Positions 16,579 through 25,063 of a stretch of DNA of 53,821 nt are shown in pieces. A program made the translations under genes and the position numbers. Position 1 is the first letter of the stretch, and every line of letters begins with the position of its first letter. The stretch is from Bacteroidales bacterium UBA4243. Lineage in GTDB: Bacteria > Bacteroidota > Bacteroidia > Bacteroidales > F082. The DNA is taken from NCBI GenBank assembly GCA_002396205.1, contig DGXB01000069.1, forward strand, positions 9,734 through 63,554. The letters run 5' to 3'. The notes under the pieces were generated by a model that saw nothing but the letters and a program-made list of their open reading frames with translations, made no database searches and was not told the DNA's origin.

Positions 16579-17726
16579 AAAAAAAGATATTACTTGTTTT
16601 TGGCACACGTCCCGAAGCCATTAAAATGGCTCCGCTGGTTCATGAGTTTAGAAAAAATCTTGAGCTATTTGAAACCGTTGTGTGTGTGACAGGCCAGCAT
16701 CGTGAAATGTTGGATCAAGTGCTTGATTTGTTTCAAATCGTGCCTGATTATGATTTGAATATCATGAAGCCCAATCAAGATTTGTATGACGTGACAAGCA
16801 AGGTCCTTATTGGGATGAGAGATGTGCTGAAAGCGACAAAACCTGATTTGGTGCTGGTGCATGGCGATACGACGACTTCCATGGCAGCTGCTTTGGCAGC
16901 TTTTTACCAACAAATCCCCGTGGGACATGTGGAGGCAGGCCTGCGTACCGGGAATATCTATAGTCCATGGCCTGAAGAGATGAACCGCTGCATAACGGGA
17001 CGTATTGCGACTTACAATTTTGCCCCAACATTGTGCTCCAAAAACAACCTGCTGAAGGAAAACGTAGCTGAGAGTTCAATCCTTGTGACAGGAAATACTG
17101 TAATCGATGCTCTGCATTGGGTGGTGAAGAAATTGGAAAAGGATTTGCCGTTGAGAGATACGGTAAGTCAAGAACTGGTTAGGATTGGATATAACGTTAA
17201 CCGTTTGGACAATGGTAGGAGAATGGTGTTGATTACTGGGCACCGTAGAGAGAATTTTGGTGAAGGTTTTTTTAATATTTGCCATGCTATCAATAAGTTA
17301 GCTGAAACATATCCGAGAGTCGATTTTGTGTATCCCATGCATTTGAACCCAAGTGTCCGAGAGCCTGTAATGGAGATTATTGGCAATGACAAGCCAAACG
17401 TTTTTTTAATCGAGCCTCTTCAATATCTTCAATTTGTTTACTTGATGGAAAAATCGTACATGGTGCTTACAGATAGCGGTGGCGTGCAGGAAGAAGCGCC
17501 AGGGCTTGGCAAGCCTGTCTTAGTGATGCGTGACACTACGGAGAGACCCGAGGCTGTCGAGGCAGGAACGGTTTCGCTTGTGGGGGCAGATAAGCAAAGA
17601 ATCGAACAGGGTGTGGCATCCTTGTTGGACGACAGCACGCTTTATGAGAAAATGAGCAAAGCAATTAATCCATACGGGGATGGCAAGGCTTGTATGAGAA
17701 TTGTGCAACACATTACGAAATTATGA
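16575..17726 (+). CDS. wecB: UDP-N-acetylglucosamine 2-epimerase (non-hydrolysing)
   Basis: This 383-residue enzyme interconverts UDP-GlcNAc and UDP-ManNAc in the cytoplasm, supplying ManNAc or its derivatives for the polysaccharide. Family marks include ILLVFGTRPEAIKMAPLV at residues 5-22, VHGDTTTSMAAALAAF near residue 95, GHVEAGLRTGNIYSPWPEEM near residue 118, ITGHRRENFGEG near residue 220 and LTDSGGVQEEAPGLGKPVLV near residue 300. Length matches WecB/MnaA. ATG 16575 overlaps the previous stop as ATGA; the longer open frame to 16437 is not real coding. No UDP-ManNAc dehydrogenase is present in the window. Confidence 0.95.
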   Translation: MKKKILLVFGTRPEAIKMAPLVHEFRKNLELFETVVCVTGQHREMLDQVLDLFQIVPDYDLNIMKPNQDLYDVTSKVLIGMRDVLKATKPDLVLVHGDTTTSMAAALAAFYQQIPVGHVEAGLRTGNIYSPWPEEMNRCITGRIATYNFAPTLCSKNNLLKENVAESSILVTGNTVIDALHWVVKKLEKDLPLRDTVSQELVRIGYNVNRLDNGRRMVLITGHRRENFGEGFFNICHAINKLAETYPRVDFVYPMHLNPSVREPVMEIIGNDKPNVFLIEPLQYLQFVYLMEKSYMVLTDSGGVQEEAPGLGKPVLVMRDTTERPEAVEAGTVSLVGADKQRIEQGVASLLDDSTLYEKMSKAINPYGDGKACMRIVQHITKL

Positions 17727-18436
17727 TACCGAAGATTATCCATTACTGCTGGTTTGGTCGGGGCGAGATGCCTGAGTTGGCAAAAAAATGTATCGCTTCG
17801 TGGTACAAATATATGCCTGATTGGGAGTACAAATTGTGGAACGAGGACAATTTCGATGTGCAATCAGTTCCCTATGTAAAAGAAGCCTACGGGTCGAGGA
17901 AGTTCGCGTTTGTGACTGATTATGTGAGACTGTGGGCTTTGTATTCAGAGGGTGGAGTTTACATGGATACTGATGTGGAGATATTGAAGCCTTTGGATGA
18001 TTTGTTGCATCTATCTGCGTTTACTGGATATGAGGGCAGCAAAACCCAGCCTCCAGTGACGGGTTTGATGGCAAGTGAGGCATATGGAGAGTGGGTGAAA
18101 GAACAGTTGGATTCGTATAATGGCTCCCATTTCATCAAGGAAGATGGAACGTTAGATGTGACGACTAATACCACTCGTATTTCGAAGATAATGCGTGATA
18201 ATGGTTTTGTTCAAGATGGCAAGTATCATGTTTATAAAGACTTACATGTTTTTCCCACGGATTATTTCTGTCCACGGCAAACAACAGGAGAAATTCTCAT
18301 GACAGAAAACACATATTGCGACCATCATTTCATGGGGTCATGGGGCGATAAAGGGCGCAAGAGTTTGCTGTCAAACCTTGTCGGCCCCAAAACCATGACC
18401 CGCTTGATCAAGTTGAAGCGAAAACTGTTCGGATAA
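17723..18436 (+). CDS. GT32-type capsular polysaccharide glycosyltransferase (DXD)
   Basis: This 237-residue protein is a DXD sugar-transferase of the Gly_transf_sug/TcdA-TcdB-related class. It begins MIPKIIHYCWFGRGEMPELA, has WEYKLWNEDNFDV near residue 40, and the catalytic FVTDYVRLWALYSEGGVYMD followed by TDVE (the DXD as DTD) near residues 68-90. Small OCH1/GT32-like enzymes of this kind are common in capsule loci. ATG 17723 overlaps the wecB stop as ATGA. The C-terminal HHFMGSWGDKGRK fits the family. Confidence 0.9.
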   Translation: MIPKIIHYCWFGRGEMPELAKKCIASWYKYMPDWEYKLWNEDNFDVQSVPYVKEAYGSRKFAFVTDYVRLWALYSEGGVYMDTDVEILKPLDDLLHLSAFTGYEGSKTQPPVTGLMASEAYGEWVKEQLDSYNGSHFIKEDGTLDVTTNTTRISKIMRDNGFVQDGKYHVYKDLHVFPTDYFCPRQTTGEILMTENTYCDHHFMGSWGDKGRKSLLSNLVGPKTMTRLIKLKRKLFG

Positions 18437-18443
18437 TTGAAAA

Positions 18444-19889
18444 ATGCCTACTTTTGCAGGCGTAAAAACCACATATTTGATGTTAACCTATTTCCCCAGA
18501 TATTTCTCCACCAGAGCCATCGTGTGCTATCTGATCACTTTGGCTTTGGTGAGCGTGTTCTTCATGCGTTACGCGCTGCCGTTCCAATTTGTCCTTTTTG
18601 GCTTGGTTCCAGTACTCGTTTTCTTTATCTATTCCAACAAGCTGACGATGGATTGGTATAGATTCCCTGAAAGGACTTTTACCAAGAAGTTGTTCGTCAC
18701 CGCTTTGATCATCAGGTTGGTGTATGTAATCTTCATTTATTTCTATTACATTGAGATGACGGGTGAGCCTCATGCCTATCATCCAGGGGATGAGCTGTTG
18801 TATGATTATGTGGGGACTTTGCTAAGAGAAGAAGGAGTGGTCAGGTTTCGGGAATTGTTGGATGAATATCATGTTGGTTTCTCCGATTCTGGTTATTGCT
18901 GGTGGTTGGCTATCGAATATTTGATTTTGGGCACGCATGTGCTTCCTGCGCGTTTGGTGAAGTGTGTCATCGATGCGTTCTCCTGTGTTTTGATGTATAA
19001 TTTGGCCAAGCGCAATTTCGGTGAGTCCACGGGGCGCATGACAGCCATCTTCTGCATGCTGATGCCCAACATGTGGTATTATTGCGGCGTGACGCTGAAA
19101 GAGACCGAGATGGCCTTCATGACCATCCTGTTCACGGAGCGTGCCGATTTGGCCTTGCGAGCCAAGAAAATCACCTTTCAGAATATCTTGTTGCCGGGTT
19201 TGGTCATCCTTGTCATGTTCACCTTTAGGACGGCTTTGGCGGCGGTATTGGCGGCAGCTTTGGTGGGCGCTTTGATCTTAAGCTCGGGAAGGCAGTTGCA
19301 GACGTGGAAAAAGATCCTGTATAGCGCGGTTTTTGCCGGGTGGATGTTCCTCACGGTCGGGGCTGAGATGGTGGAGGAGACGCAAATGCTTTGGGAAGCT
19401 AGGGAAGCCAATCAGGCTGAGGGATATGCATGGCGAGCCGAAAGTGAGGAAGGAAATACCTTCGCCAAGTATGCTTCTGCCACGGTGTTCGCGCCTTTCA
19501 TTTTCACAATACCGTTTTCATCTATGGTTGCCACACCCAACCAAGAGAACCAAATGATGATGCATGGTGCGAGTTTCATCAAGAATGTGATGTCGGGGTT
19601 CACGATTTTCGCCTTGGTGACGCTGCTGTTGCGAGGGGATTGGCGAAAACATGTGCTTCCAATTGCGGTGACGGCGGGCTATTTGGTGGTGCTGGTGTTC
19701 AGCAACTTTGCCCACTCCGAGCGGTTCCACTTCCCCGTATTGGCCTTCGAGTTGATGTTTGCAGCCTATGGCGTGTCGCTTATGACCAACAAGCATAAGC
19801 GCTGGTATACGATATGGTTGGTAGCCGTTTGCATTATCATCAATGTATGGTCGTGGATTAAGCTAGCTGGCAGAGGCTTTTCGATATGA
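18444..19889 (+). CDS. GT-C-like polytopic membrane protein (lipid-carrier-dependent glycosyltransferase or polymerase candidate)
   Basis: This 481-residue protein has about ten hydrophobic segments. The first large extracytoplasmic loop contains EPHAYHPGDELLYDYVG near residues 110-125, an acidic site like the D/E motif of GT-C enzymes such as ArnT/PMT_2. A second loop holds YYCGVTLKETEMAF near residue 210. GT-C proteins use a polyprenyl-phosphate-linked donor on the outer face. No separate Wzy is recognisable in the window, so this is also the best candidate for a polymerase. It starts 7 bp after the GT32 gene and overlaps the next by ATGA at 19886-19889. Confidence 0.65.
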   Translation: MPTFAGVKTTYLMLTYFPRYFSTRAIVCYLITLALVSVFFMRYALPFQFVLFGLVPVLVFFIYSNKLTMDWYRFPERTFTKKLFVTALIIRLVYVIFIYFYYIEMTGEPHAYHPGDELLYDYVGTLLREEGVVRFRELLDEYHVGFSDSGYCWWLAIEYLILGTHVLPARLVKCVIDAFSCVLMYNLAKRNFGESTGRMTAIFCMLMPNMWYYCGVTLKETEMAFMTILFTERADLALRAKKITFQNILLPGLVILVMFTFRTALAAVLAAALVGALILSSGRQLQTWKKILYSAVFAGWMFLTVGAEMVEETQMLWEAREANQAEGYAWRAESEEGNTFAKYASATVFAPFIFTIPFSSMVATPNQENQMMMHGASFIKNVMSGFTIFALVTLLLRGDWRKHVLPIAVTAGYLVVLVFSNFAHSERFHFPVLAFELMFAAYGVSLMTNKHKRWYTIWLVAVCIIINVWSWIKLAGRGFSI

Positions 19890-20827
19890 GGATTCTTGTC
19901 ATCGCATCACACAACAAAGGCCGTTTTGCGCCTTTTATCACCGAGCAGGCCGAGGCCTTGGAAAAGCAAGGCTGCGAAGTCCGCTTTTTCGGCTTGCAGG
20001 GCAAAGGCGTCAAAGGCTATTTGAACAACCTATCGGCCTTGAAAAAGACTATCAGGGAGTTTCGCCCCGATGTGGTTCATGCACACTACGGGCTTTCGGG
20101 ACTGTTGGCTAACTTGCAACGCCAAGTGCCTGTGGTTACCACTTATCACGGCTCCGACATTAATGAGCCTAAAGTGCTGCGTTTTTCCAAGATGGCCATG
20201 CGCCTTTCGGCATGGAACATTTTTGTTTCCACAAAAACTTTGGAGATTGCTAAGCCAAAGAAAAAACATACCCTTCTGCCCTGTGGCATCGACCTTTCCG
20301 ATTTGCAACTGACTGATAAAAGCACGGCAAGGCAAAAGATGAACCTGATAGCCGACAAGAAACACATCCTTTTTGCTGGGGCTTTTGACAACAAAGTGAA
20401 AAACGCCCAGCTGGCGAAAGATGCGGTGGCGCATCTGAACGACGATAATGTTGAACTGTTGGAGCTGAAAGGCTATAGCCGCGACGAAGTGACGCTCTTG
20501 ATGTGTGCCGCCGATGCTTTCCTGATGACTTCGTTCACCGAAGGCTCGCCACAGGTGATAAAAGAGGCTTTGGCTTGCGGCTGCCCGATTGTGAGTGTGG
20601 ACGTGGGGGATGTGAAGGAACGCACCGATGGCGTTGTCGGTTGCTATGTTTCAACCACACGCGAACCGCAGGAGTTGGCTGGTTTGCTCCAGAAAGCCAT
20701 GCAGTTTGAAGGCAAGACCAAGGGCAGGGAAAAAATCATTGCCGAGGGGCTGGATAATGAACTTGTGGCAAAGAGTATAATGCAGATTTATAACGGAATA
20801 ATATATGTGACGGCGGAAGCTCGATAG
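19886..20827 (+). CDS. Glycosyltransferase family 4 (GT-B)
   Basis: This 313-residue GT4 transferase has MRILVIASHNKGRFAPFITE, VVHAHYGLSGLLA near residue 65, VVTTYHGSDINEP near residue 88, and the C-terminal E-x7-E site FTEGSPQVIKEALACGCPIV near residue 215. It is shorter than average for GT4 but complete. Its 3' end from 20672 (ELAGLLQKAMQF onward) is repeated in diverged form at 22783-22926, beyond the intervening AAA ATPase gene. That suggests the gene end was a recombination or insertion point. Confidence 0.92.
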   Translation: MRILVIASHNKGRFAPFITEQAEALEKQGCEVRFFGLQGKGVKGYLNNLSALKKTIREFRPDVVHAHYGLSGLLANLQRQVPVVTTYHGSDINEPKVLRFSKMAMRLSAWNIFVSTKTLEIAKPKKKHTLLPCGIDLSDLQLTDKSTARQKMNLIADKKHILFAGAFDNKVKNAQLAKDAVAHLNDDNVELLELKGYSRDEVTLLMCAADAFLMTSFTEGSPQVIKEALACGCPIVSVDVGDVKERTDGVVGCYVSTTREPQELAGLLQKAMQFEGKTKGREKIIAEGLDNELVAKSIMQIYNGIIYVTAEAR

Positions 20828-20854
20828 TATGATTACACACTCAATAATTTGGAA

Positions 20855-20930
20855 TTTGTGTAAAAAATCACATATACTTAATTGCGATTTGGTGTAAAAA
20901 TTGTATTTTTGCAAATCTGGATTTGGTGTA
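20855..20930 (+). promoter_or_regulatory. Three phased TTTG(G)TGTA repeats and a TAnnTTTG box upstream of the AAA ATPase gene
   Basis: TTTGTGTAAAAA at 20855, TTTGGTGTAAAAA at 20888 and TTTGGTGTATTTTT at 20922 are spaced 33 and 34 nt apart, about three helical turns. TATTTTTG at 20904-20911 matches the Bacteroidota -7 box and lies 27 nt before ATG 20939. There is no good TTTG at the expected spacing upstream of it. The repeats could be an operator; that is inference. Confidence 0.5.
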
Positions 20931-20938
20931 TTTTTATT

Positions 20939-22291
20939 ATGAAACGTAAGATTTACAAAGAGTTACTTGAATGGAAGCAAAACCGTTCTGCCAAAGAAGC
21001 CATCCTGATAGATGGAGCAAGGCGTGTGGGGAAGAGTTATATCGTTGAAGAATTTGCGAGAAACGAGTATAAGTCATACATTTTAATTGATTTTGGGCAA
21101 CTTACCGACGAGCTTCGGGAAGTGTTCGACCAGTATCTTCCCAATCTTGACCTTTTTTACCAACGTTTGGGTTTGGTTACAGGTGTGAAGCTGTTTCCTC
21201 GCGAGTCGCTTATCGTTTTCGACGAGGTGCAACGTTACCCAAAGGCTCGCCAAGCTATCAAACACTTGGTGAAAGACGGTCGCTACGACTATATTGAGAC
21301 AGGCTCGTTGGTCAGCATCAACAAGAATGTCGAGGGAATCATCATCCCCTCGGAAGAGCGTCATCTCAACATGCACCCGATGGATTTTGAGGAGTTCCTT
21401 TGGGCCATGGGAGAGGACATGCTGATGGATTTTGTGCGTCAGTGCTTTGAACAGCGGAAGCCCCTTGGCGCAGCACTCCACCGCAAGACGCTTGACTACC
21501 TGCGTCTTTATATGATTGTAGGCGGTATGCCGCAGGCGGTTCAAGAATACATTGATTCACAGGATTTCGAACAGGTTGACCAAACCAAGCGCAACATACT
21601 CGACCTGTACCGAAGGGATATTTTCCAATATGCAGCACATTGCGCCGACAAAGTGGCACGCGTCTTTGACGGGATACCAAGCCAATTGCAGAAACACGAA
21701 AAGAAGTTCCGTATTGGTTCGCTGAAGAAAGGCGCGCGGTCTCGTGATTATGCCGACGCTTTCTTTTGGCTTGACGAATCGAGGACGGTCAATGTGTGCT
21801 ATGCCGCTACAACGCCGAACATAGGGCTGAAGTTGAATCGCGATGACTCAAAATACAAAGTCTATCTTGCCGATACGGGGTTGCTCATCTCACATGCCTT
21901 CGATGAGGACGTGATATACGGGGAACAACTTTATCGGAAGCTGATGTTGGGCAAATTAGAGGTGAATAAAGGCATGCTTGTGGAGAACTTGGTGGCACAA
22001 ATGATCCATGCGGCTGGGAAGAAACTCTTTTTTTATTCCAACCTGAACAAAGCTGATTCCGACGATACGATGGAAATTGATTTCTTGGTTCGCAAACCAA
22101 TGGTGACAAGCCGTCACAATATCTGTCCGATAGAGGTGAAATCCTCAACCCGCTACACGCTCTCGTCCATTAACAAGTTCCGCCGCAAGTTTGCCGAATA
22201 TCTCGCCGAGCCTTTTGTGCTCCATTCGTCAGACCTCATGCAAAAAGACGGCATCACCTACCTGCCGCTGTATATGGCTCAGCTGTTATGA
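20939..22291 (+). CDS. AAA ATPase with DUF4143 (PD-(D/E)XK-like) domain
   Basis: This 450-residue protein has an N-terminal AAA_14 domain with Walker A LIDGARRVGKSYIVEEFA near residue 25 and Walker B LIVFDEVQRYP near residue 88. A DUF4143 C-terminal domain ends in a PD-(D/E)XK-like core: TMEIDFLVRKP followed by PIEVKSS. Proteins of this type are abundant in Bacteroidales, occur in many copies and have no settled function. The ATG at 20939 follows a TAnnTTTG box; the in-frame TTG at 20882 lies in the promoter region. It is a stand-alone insertion between two polysaccharide genes and breaks the chain of ATGA-coupled genes. Length is normal, so it may be active. Confidence 0.88.
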   Translation: MKRKIYKELLEWKQNRSAKEAILIDGARRVGKSYIVEEFARNEYKSYILIDFGQLTDELREVFDQYLPNLDLFYQRLGLVTGVKLFPRESLIVFDEVQRYPKARQAIKHLVKDGRYDYIETGSLVSINKNVEGIIIPSEERHLNMHPMDFEEFLWAMGEDMLMDFVRQCFEQRKPLGAALHRKTLDYLRLYMIVGGMPQAVQEYIDSQDFEQVDQTKRNILDLYRRDIFQYAAHCADKVARVFDGIPSQLQKHEKKFRIGSLKKGARSRDYADAFFWLDESRTVNVCYAATTPNIGLKLNRDDSKYKVYLADTGLLISHAFDEDVIYGEQLYRKLMLGKLEVNKGMLVENLVAQMIHAAGKKLFFYSNLNKADSDDTMEIDFLVRKPMVTSRHNICPIEVKSSTRYTLSSINKFRRKFAEYLAEPFVLHSSDLMQKDGITYLPLYMAQLL

Positions 22292-22782
22292 AAGAAAAGA
22301 AACATAAACCATTGTGACACATAGTATAACATAGTAAAAATAATGCCTATAGCTTTCCTGACTTTCGGAAGCCAGTTCTTACATCACGGGTACGGAATTG
22401 GTCGTTGATGGCTGAAGTTCGACAAGTCGAAGACGCCTTATAGCATCATGATATTCTAAAACACAAGTTCCGCTTCCATTCCTTTGACCATTGTTTCGGA
22501 GCTGAAAAATGCCTATCCCCGAAAGGCGGAACATCGTCCTTTCTGGCTCTGGCGCCGGACTGAGCGGGGGCAGCGTGTTGCTCGATTTGAGGCAGTGCAG
22601 GATTTCGGAATTGATAGAGTATTGATATGTTTGTATTCAGAAACAATACCATAGAACGCTTTTCCCCAAGCCACTATTCGTTTTCGGGGTATGACGACGT
22701 TTCATTTGTTCCGAACGATGCGGACGGCTATGTTTGGTTTTATCAAGTGCCAATGAAATGGGAAGCGGTGGCTTGGGTATAT
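22292..22782 (+). other. Non-genic scar region with an unassigned coding fragment
   Basis: These 491 bp contain no intact gene. A short open stretch from ATG 22627 reads MFVFRNNTIERFSPSHYSFS then GYDDVSFVPNDADGYVWFYQ before merging in frame with the glycosyltransferase tail copy at 22783. It looks like a protein fragment rather than noise; from memory it recalls the N-terminus of FkbH-like proteins, but that is weak. The stretch 22292-22626 shows nothing I recognise. The region is best read as a recombination scar after the AAA ATPase gene. Confidence 0.5.
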
Positions 22783-22926
22783 GAACTTGCCGGTTTGCTC
22801 CAAAAAGCCATGCAGTTTAAAGGCAAGGCAGATGGTAGGGAGATAATTGTAATTGATGGTCTCGAAAACCATCAGGTAGCTCGAAAACTTATAAATGTTT
22901 ACCAAAAGGTATGCCACACGAAATGA
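22783..22926 (+). pseudogene. Orphan 3' end of a GT4 gene (second copy)
   Basis: Bases 22783-22926 encode ELAGLLQKAMQFKGKADGRE and continue to a TGA at 22924-22926. The first 45 nt match 20672-20716, near the end of the intact GT4 gene, at 39 of 45 positions. The rest is more diverged but alignable at protein level. The final ATGA overlaps the start of the FemAB-type gene exactly as other neighbours here overlap. It therefore looks like the original GT4 end, left next to its downstream partner when the body of the gene was replaced or displaced. Confidence 0.75.
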
Positions 22927-23924
22927 ACATTCTCTATTCAGCCAACGATGTTAATCGGTCTCTTTGGAATCAGTTGATAGAAAAATCCCCTGTGGCTTCG
23001 TGGTTTCAAACTCCGGAAGCTTACGATTTTTTCGATAGTCTTTCATTTCTTGAGGCTTTCTGCGTTGCAGTGGAATACAGAGGCGCTTTGAAGGGTATGG
23101 TGGTAGGATTTGTGCAGAAAGATGGTGGAAAGGTAAAACAATTCTTTTCACGCAGGGCTATTATCAACGGCGGGCCTTTGTTGGCTGACGACATTACTGA
23201 CGCAGAATTGAGCCTTCTGCTCAACGTGCTGAAGTCGCGGCTGAAACGCAAGGCAATCTATATCGAAACCCGCAATTTCAACGACTATTGTCGATGGCGT
23301 TCGGTTTTCGAGGCTTGTGGGTTCGCTTATGAACCGCATTACGACATTTGGGTCGACACGACTAATATGGACGTGGTGAATGAGCATATGGGCAAGAGCC
23401 GCAAACGAGACATCCGCGTCAGTCAGCGTGATGGTGCCTCTTTGGTGATGATGCCAACAAAAGAACAGGTTAGGTCTTATTATCAGATACTGAACGACTT
23501 GTATAGAACCAAAGTAAAGACGCCGTTGCTTCCTTTTGAGTTTTTCGAAAAGTTGTGTGGTTTGTCTTCTTCCGCTTTCTTGTTGGTGGAATATGATGGA
23601 CAGATTGTGGGTGGCACGGTTTGCGTGGGGTTGCAAGGAAAGGCACTTTATGAGATGTTTGCCTGCGGCAGGGATGGAGTTTTCAAGAACATTTTCCCGT
23701 CAGAGCTGGCCACATTTGCGGGCATTCAGTTTGCGGCTGAAAACGGATATAAAGCATTTGATATGATGGGCGCAGGCAAGCCCGACGACGGAGGCTACGG
23801 CGTGCGTGACTTCAAGCTGAAGTTTGGCGGTGAGCTGCTTGAGTTGGGGAGATACCAGTTTATTTGTAACCGTCCACTGTTCGGCATCGGCAAGTTGGTC
23901 GTGAAAATACTGAAAAAACTATGA
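22923..23924 (+). CDS. FemAB/GNAT-like transferase
   Basis: This 333-residue protein resembles the FemAB-like GNAT acyltransferases (Acetyltransf_6 type) found in polysaccharide loci, including those called PEP-CTERM/exosortase-associated. It has two GNAT-like halves. Marks include WNQLIEKSPVASWFQTPEAY at the N-terminus, KSRKRDIRVSQRDGASLVMM near residue 160, FLLVEYDGQIVGGTVCVG near residue 220 and AFDMMGAGKPDDGGYGVRDF followed by KLKFGG near residue 280. The last is a strong family motif. It probably transfers an acyl or aminoacyl group to a sugar. ATG 22923 overlaps the orphan GT4 end; ATG 22911 is also in frame. It overlaps the next gene by ATGA at 23921. Confidence 0.8.
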   Translation: MNILYSANDVNRSLWNQLIEKSPVASWFQTPEAYDFFDSLSFLEAFCVAVEYRGALKGMVVGFVQKDGGKVKQFFSRRAIINGGPLLADDITDAELSLLLNVLKSRLKRKAIYIETRNFNDYCRWRSVFEACGFAYEPHYDIWVDTTNMDVVNEHMGKSRKRDIRVSQRDGASLVMMPTKEQVRSYYQILNDLYRTKVKTPLLPFEFFEKLCGLSSSAFLLVEYDGQIVGGTVCVGLQGKALYEMFACGRDGVFKNIFPSELATFAGIQFAAENGYKAFDMMGAGKPDDGGYGVRDFKLKFGGELLELGRYQFICNRPLFGIGKLVVKILKKL

Positions 23925-25006
23925 ACGTTCTTATCGATATAAATCATCCGGCACATGTGCACTTGTTGCGCAATACGTATTCAATGCTTGTGGCCAACGG
24001 CAACAACGTGATTGTTACTGTTAAAGAGATACCATCGGCGGTGAAACTGCTCGACCTGTATGGAATACCCTACGTCAACATCGGGAAAAAAGACGATGCT
24101 CTTGGCAAAAAAGGTATAGACCAACTGGTTTACGACTGGCGTCTGCGCAGGTTGGTATCAAAAAATAAAATCGACATAGGCATCGGTTCGTCTATCAACA
24201 TACCCCACGTGTCCAAGCTCAGCCGCATGAAGAGCATCATTCTCGACGACGACGACGACGAGGTGGAGCCGCTCTTTGTCAAATTCGGGCACCCCTTTGC
24301 CGACACCATCCTCAGCCCGGCCGGCACCCCGCGCAAGTCAAAGCACAAAATCTATGTCAACGCCTACCACGAGCTTGCCTATCTGCACCCCAACCGCTTC
24401 ACCCCCGACCCATCGGTGCTTGCCGACGCCGGAGTGAAAGAGGGCGAACCCTACTTCATACTGCGGTTCAACGCCTTCAAAGCCCATCACGATATTGGTG
24501 TGGTAGGTCTTACCATCGAGAACAAACGCCGCCTTGTGCAGTACCTCAGCACCAAAGGCAAGGTTTTCATCACCACCGAGCGCAACATCGACGACGAGTT
24601 CCTACCATACCAGCTCAAAGTGTCGCCCGAAAAGGCCCACTCACTGATGTACTATGCCACCATGTTTGTAGGTGACAGCCAGACCATGACCTCCGAAGCT
24701 GCTGTGTTGGGGACACCTGCCGTTAAGTGCAATAGCTTTGCAGGACGCTTGTCGGTTCCAAATGAACTTGAACAAAGGTATGGCTTGTGTTATTCATTTT
24801 TGCCAAATGAGGAGGAAGCTTTTTTTGATAAGATTCAGAAGCTGGTTTCAATGAAGGATTTGAAGAAAGAATGGCAGTTGCGTCGTCAAAAGATGCTCTC
24901 TGAAAAAATCGACTATGCACAGTTTCTTACCTGGTTCATCGAAAACTATCCGGAAAGCCGCAAGATAATGAAAGAAAACCCAGATTACCAATGGCGGTTC
25001 AAATGA
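23921..25006 (+). CDS. DUF354 family protein (GT-B fold)
   Basis: This 361-residue protein matches DUF354, a GT-B-fold family related to UDP-GlcNAc 2-epimerases and transferases. It has MNVLIDINHPAHVHLLRNTY at the start, IGIGSSINIPHVSKLSRMKS near residue 87, an acidic run DDDDDE near residue 109, and GDSQTMTSEAAVLGTPAVKC near residue 255. The middle (about 24200-24720) is GC-rich and the last 280 bp are AT-rich, so the gene may be a mosaic. Its last 16 codons (SRKIMKENPDYQWRFK) are duplicated at 26111-26182 beyond the HipB/HipA module. Confidence 0.82.
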   Translation: MNVLIDINHPAHVHLLRNTYSMLVANGNNVIVTVKEIPSAVKLLDLYGIPYVNIGKKDDALGKKGIDQLVYDWRLRRLVSKNKIDIGIGSSINIPHVSKLSRMKSIILDDDDDEVEPLFVKFGHPFADTILSPAGTPRKSKHKIYVNAYHELAYLHPNRFTPDPSVLADAGVKEGEPYFILRFNAFKAHHDIGVVGLTIENKRRLVQYLSTKGKVFITTERNIDDEFLPYQLKVSPEKAHSLMYYATMFVGDSQTMTSEAAVLGTPAVKCNSFAGRLSVPNELEQRYGLCYSFLPNEEEAFFDKIQKLVSMKDLKKEWQLRRQKMLSEKIDYAQFLTWFIENYPESRKIMKENPDYQWRFK

Positions 25007-25022
25007 TTTTCGTGTTTTGCAA
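24954..25022 (+). repeat. Direct repeat, copy A (3' end of DUF354 gene)
   Basis: This segment (AAAGCCGCAAGATAATG...) includes the last 16 codons and stop of the DUF354 gene plus about 16 nt. It is repeated at 26111-26182 with three substitutions in the coding part and small length changes in T runs. The two copies bracket the HipB/HipA module. Confidence 0.9.
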
Positions 25023-25063
25023 TTTGTAAATGCTACTAGGGTGTAAATTATTTGTAGAAAGTA

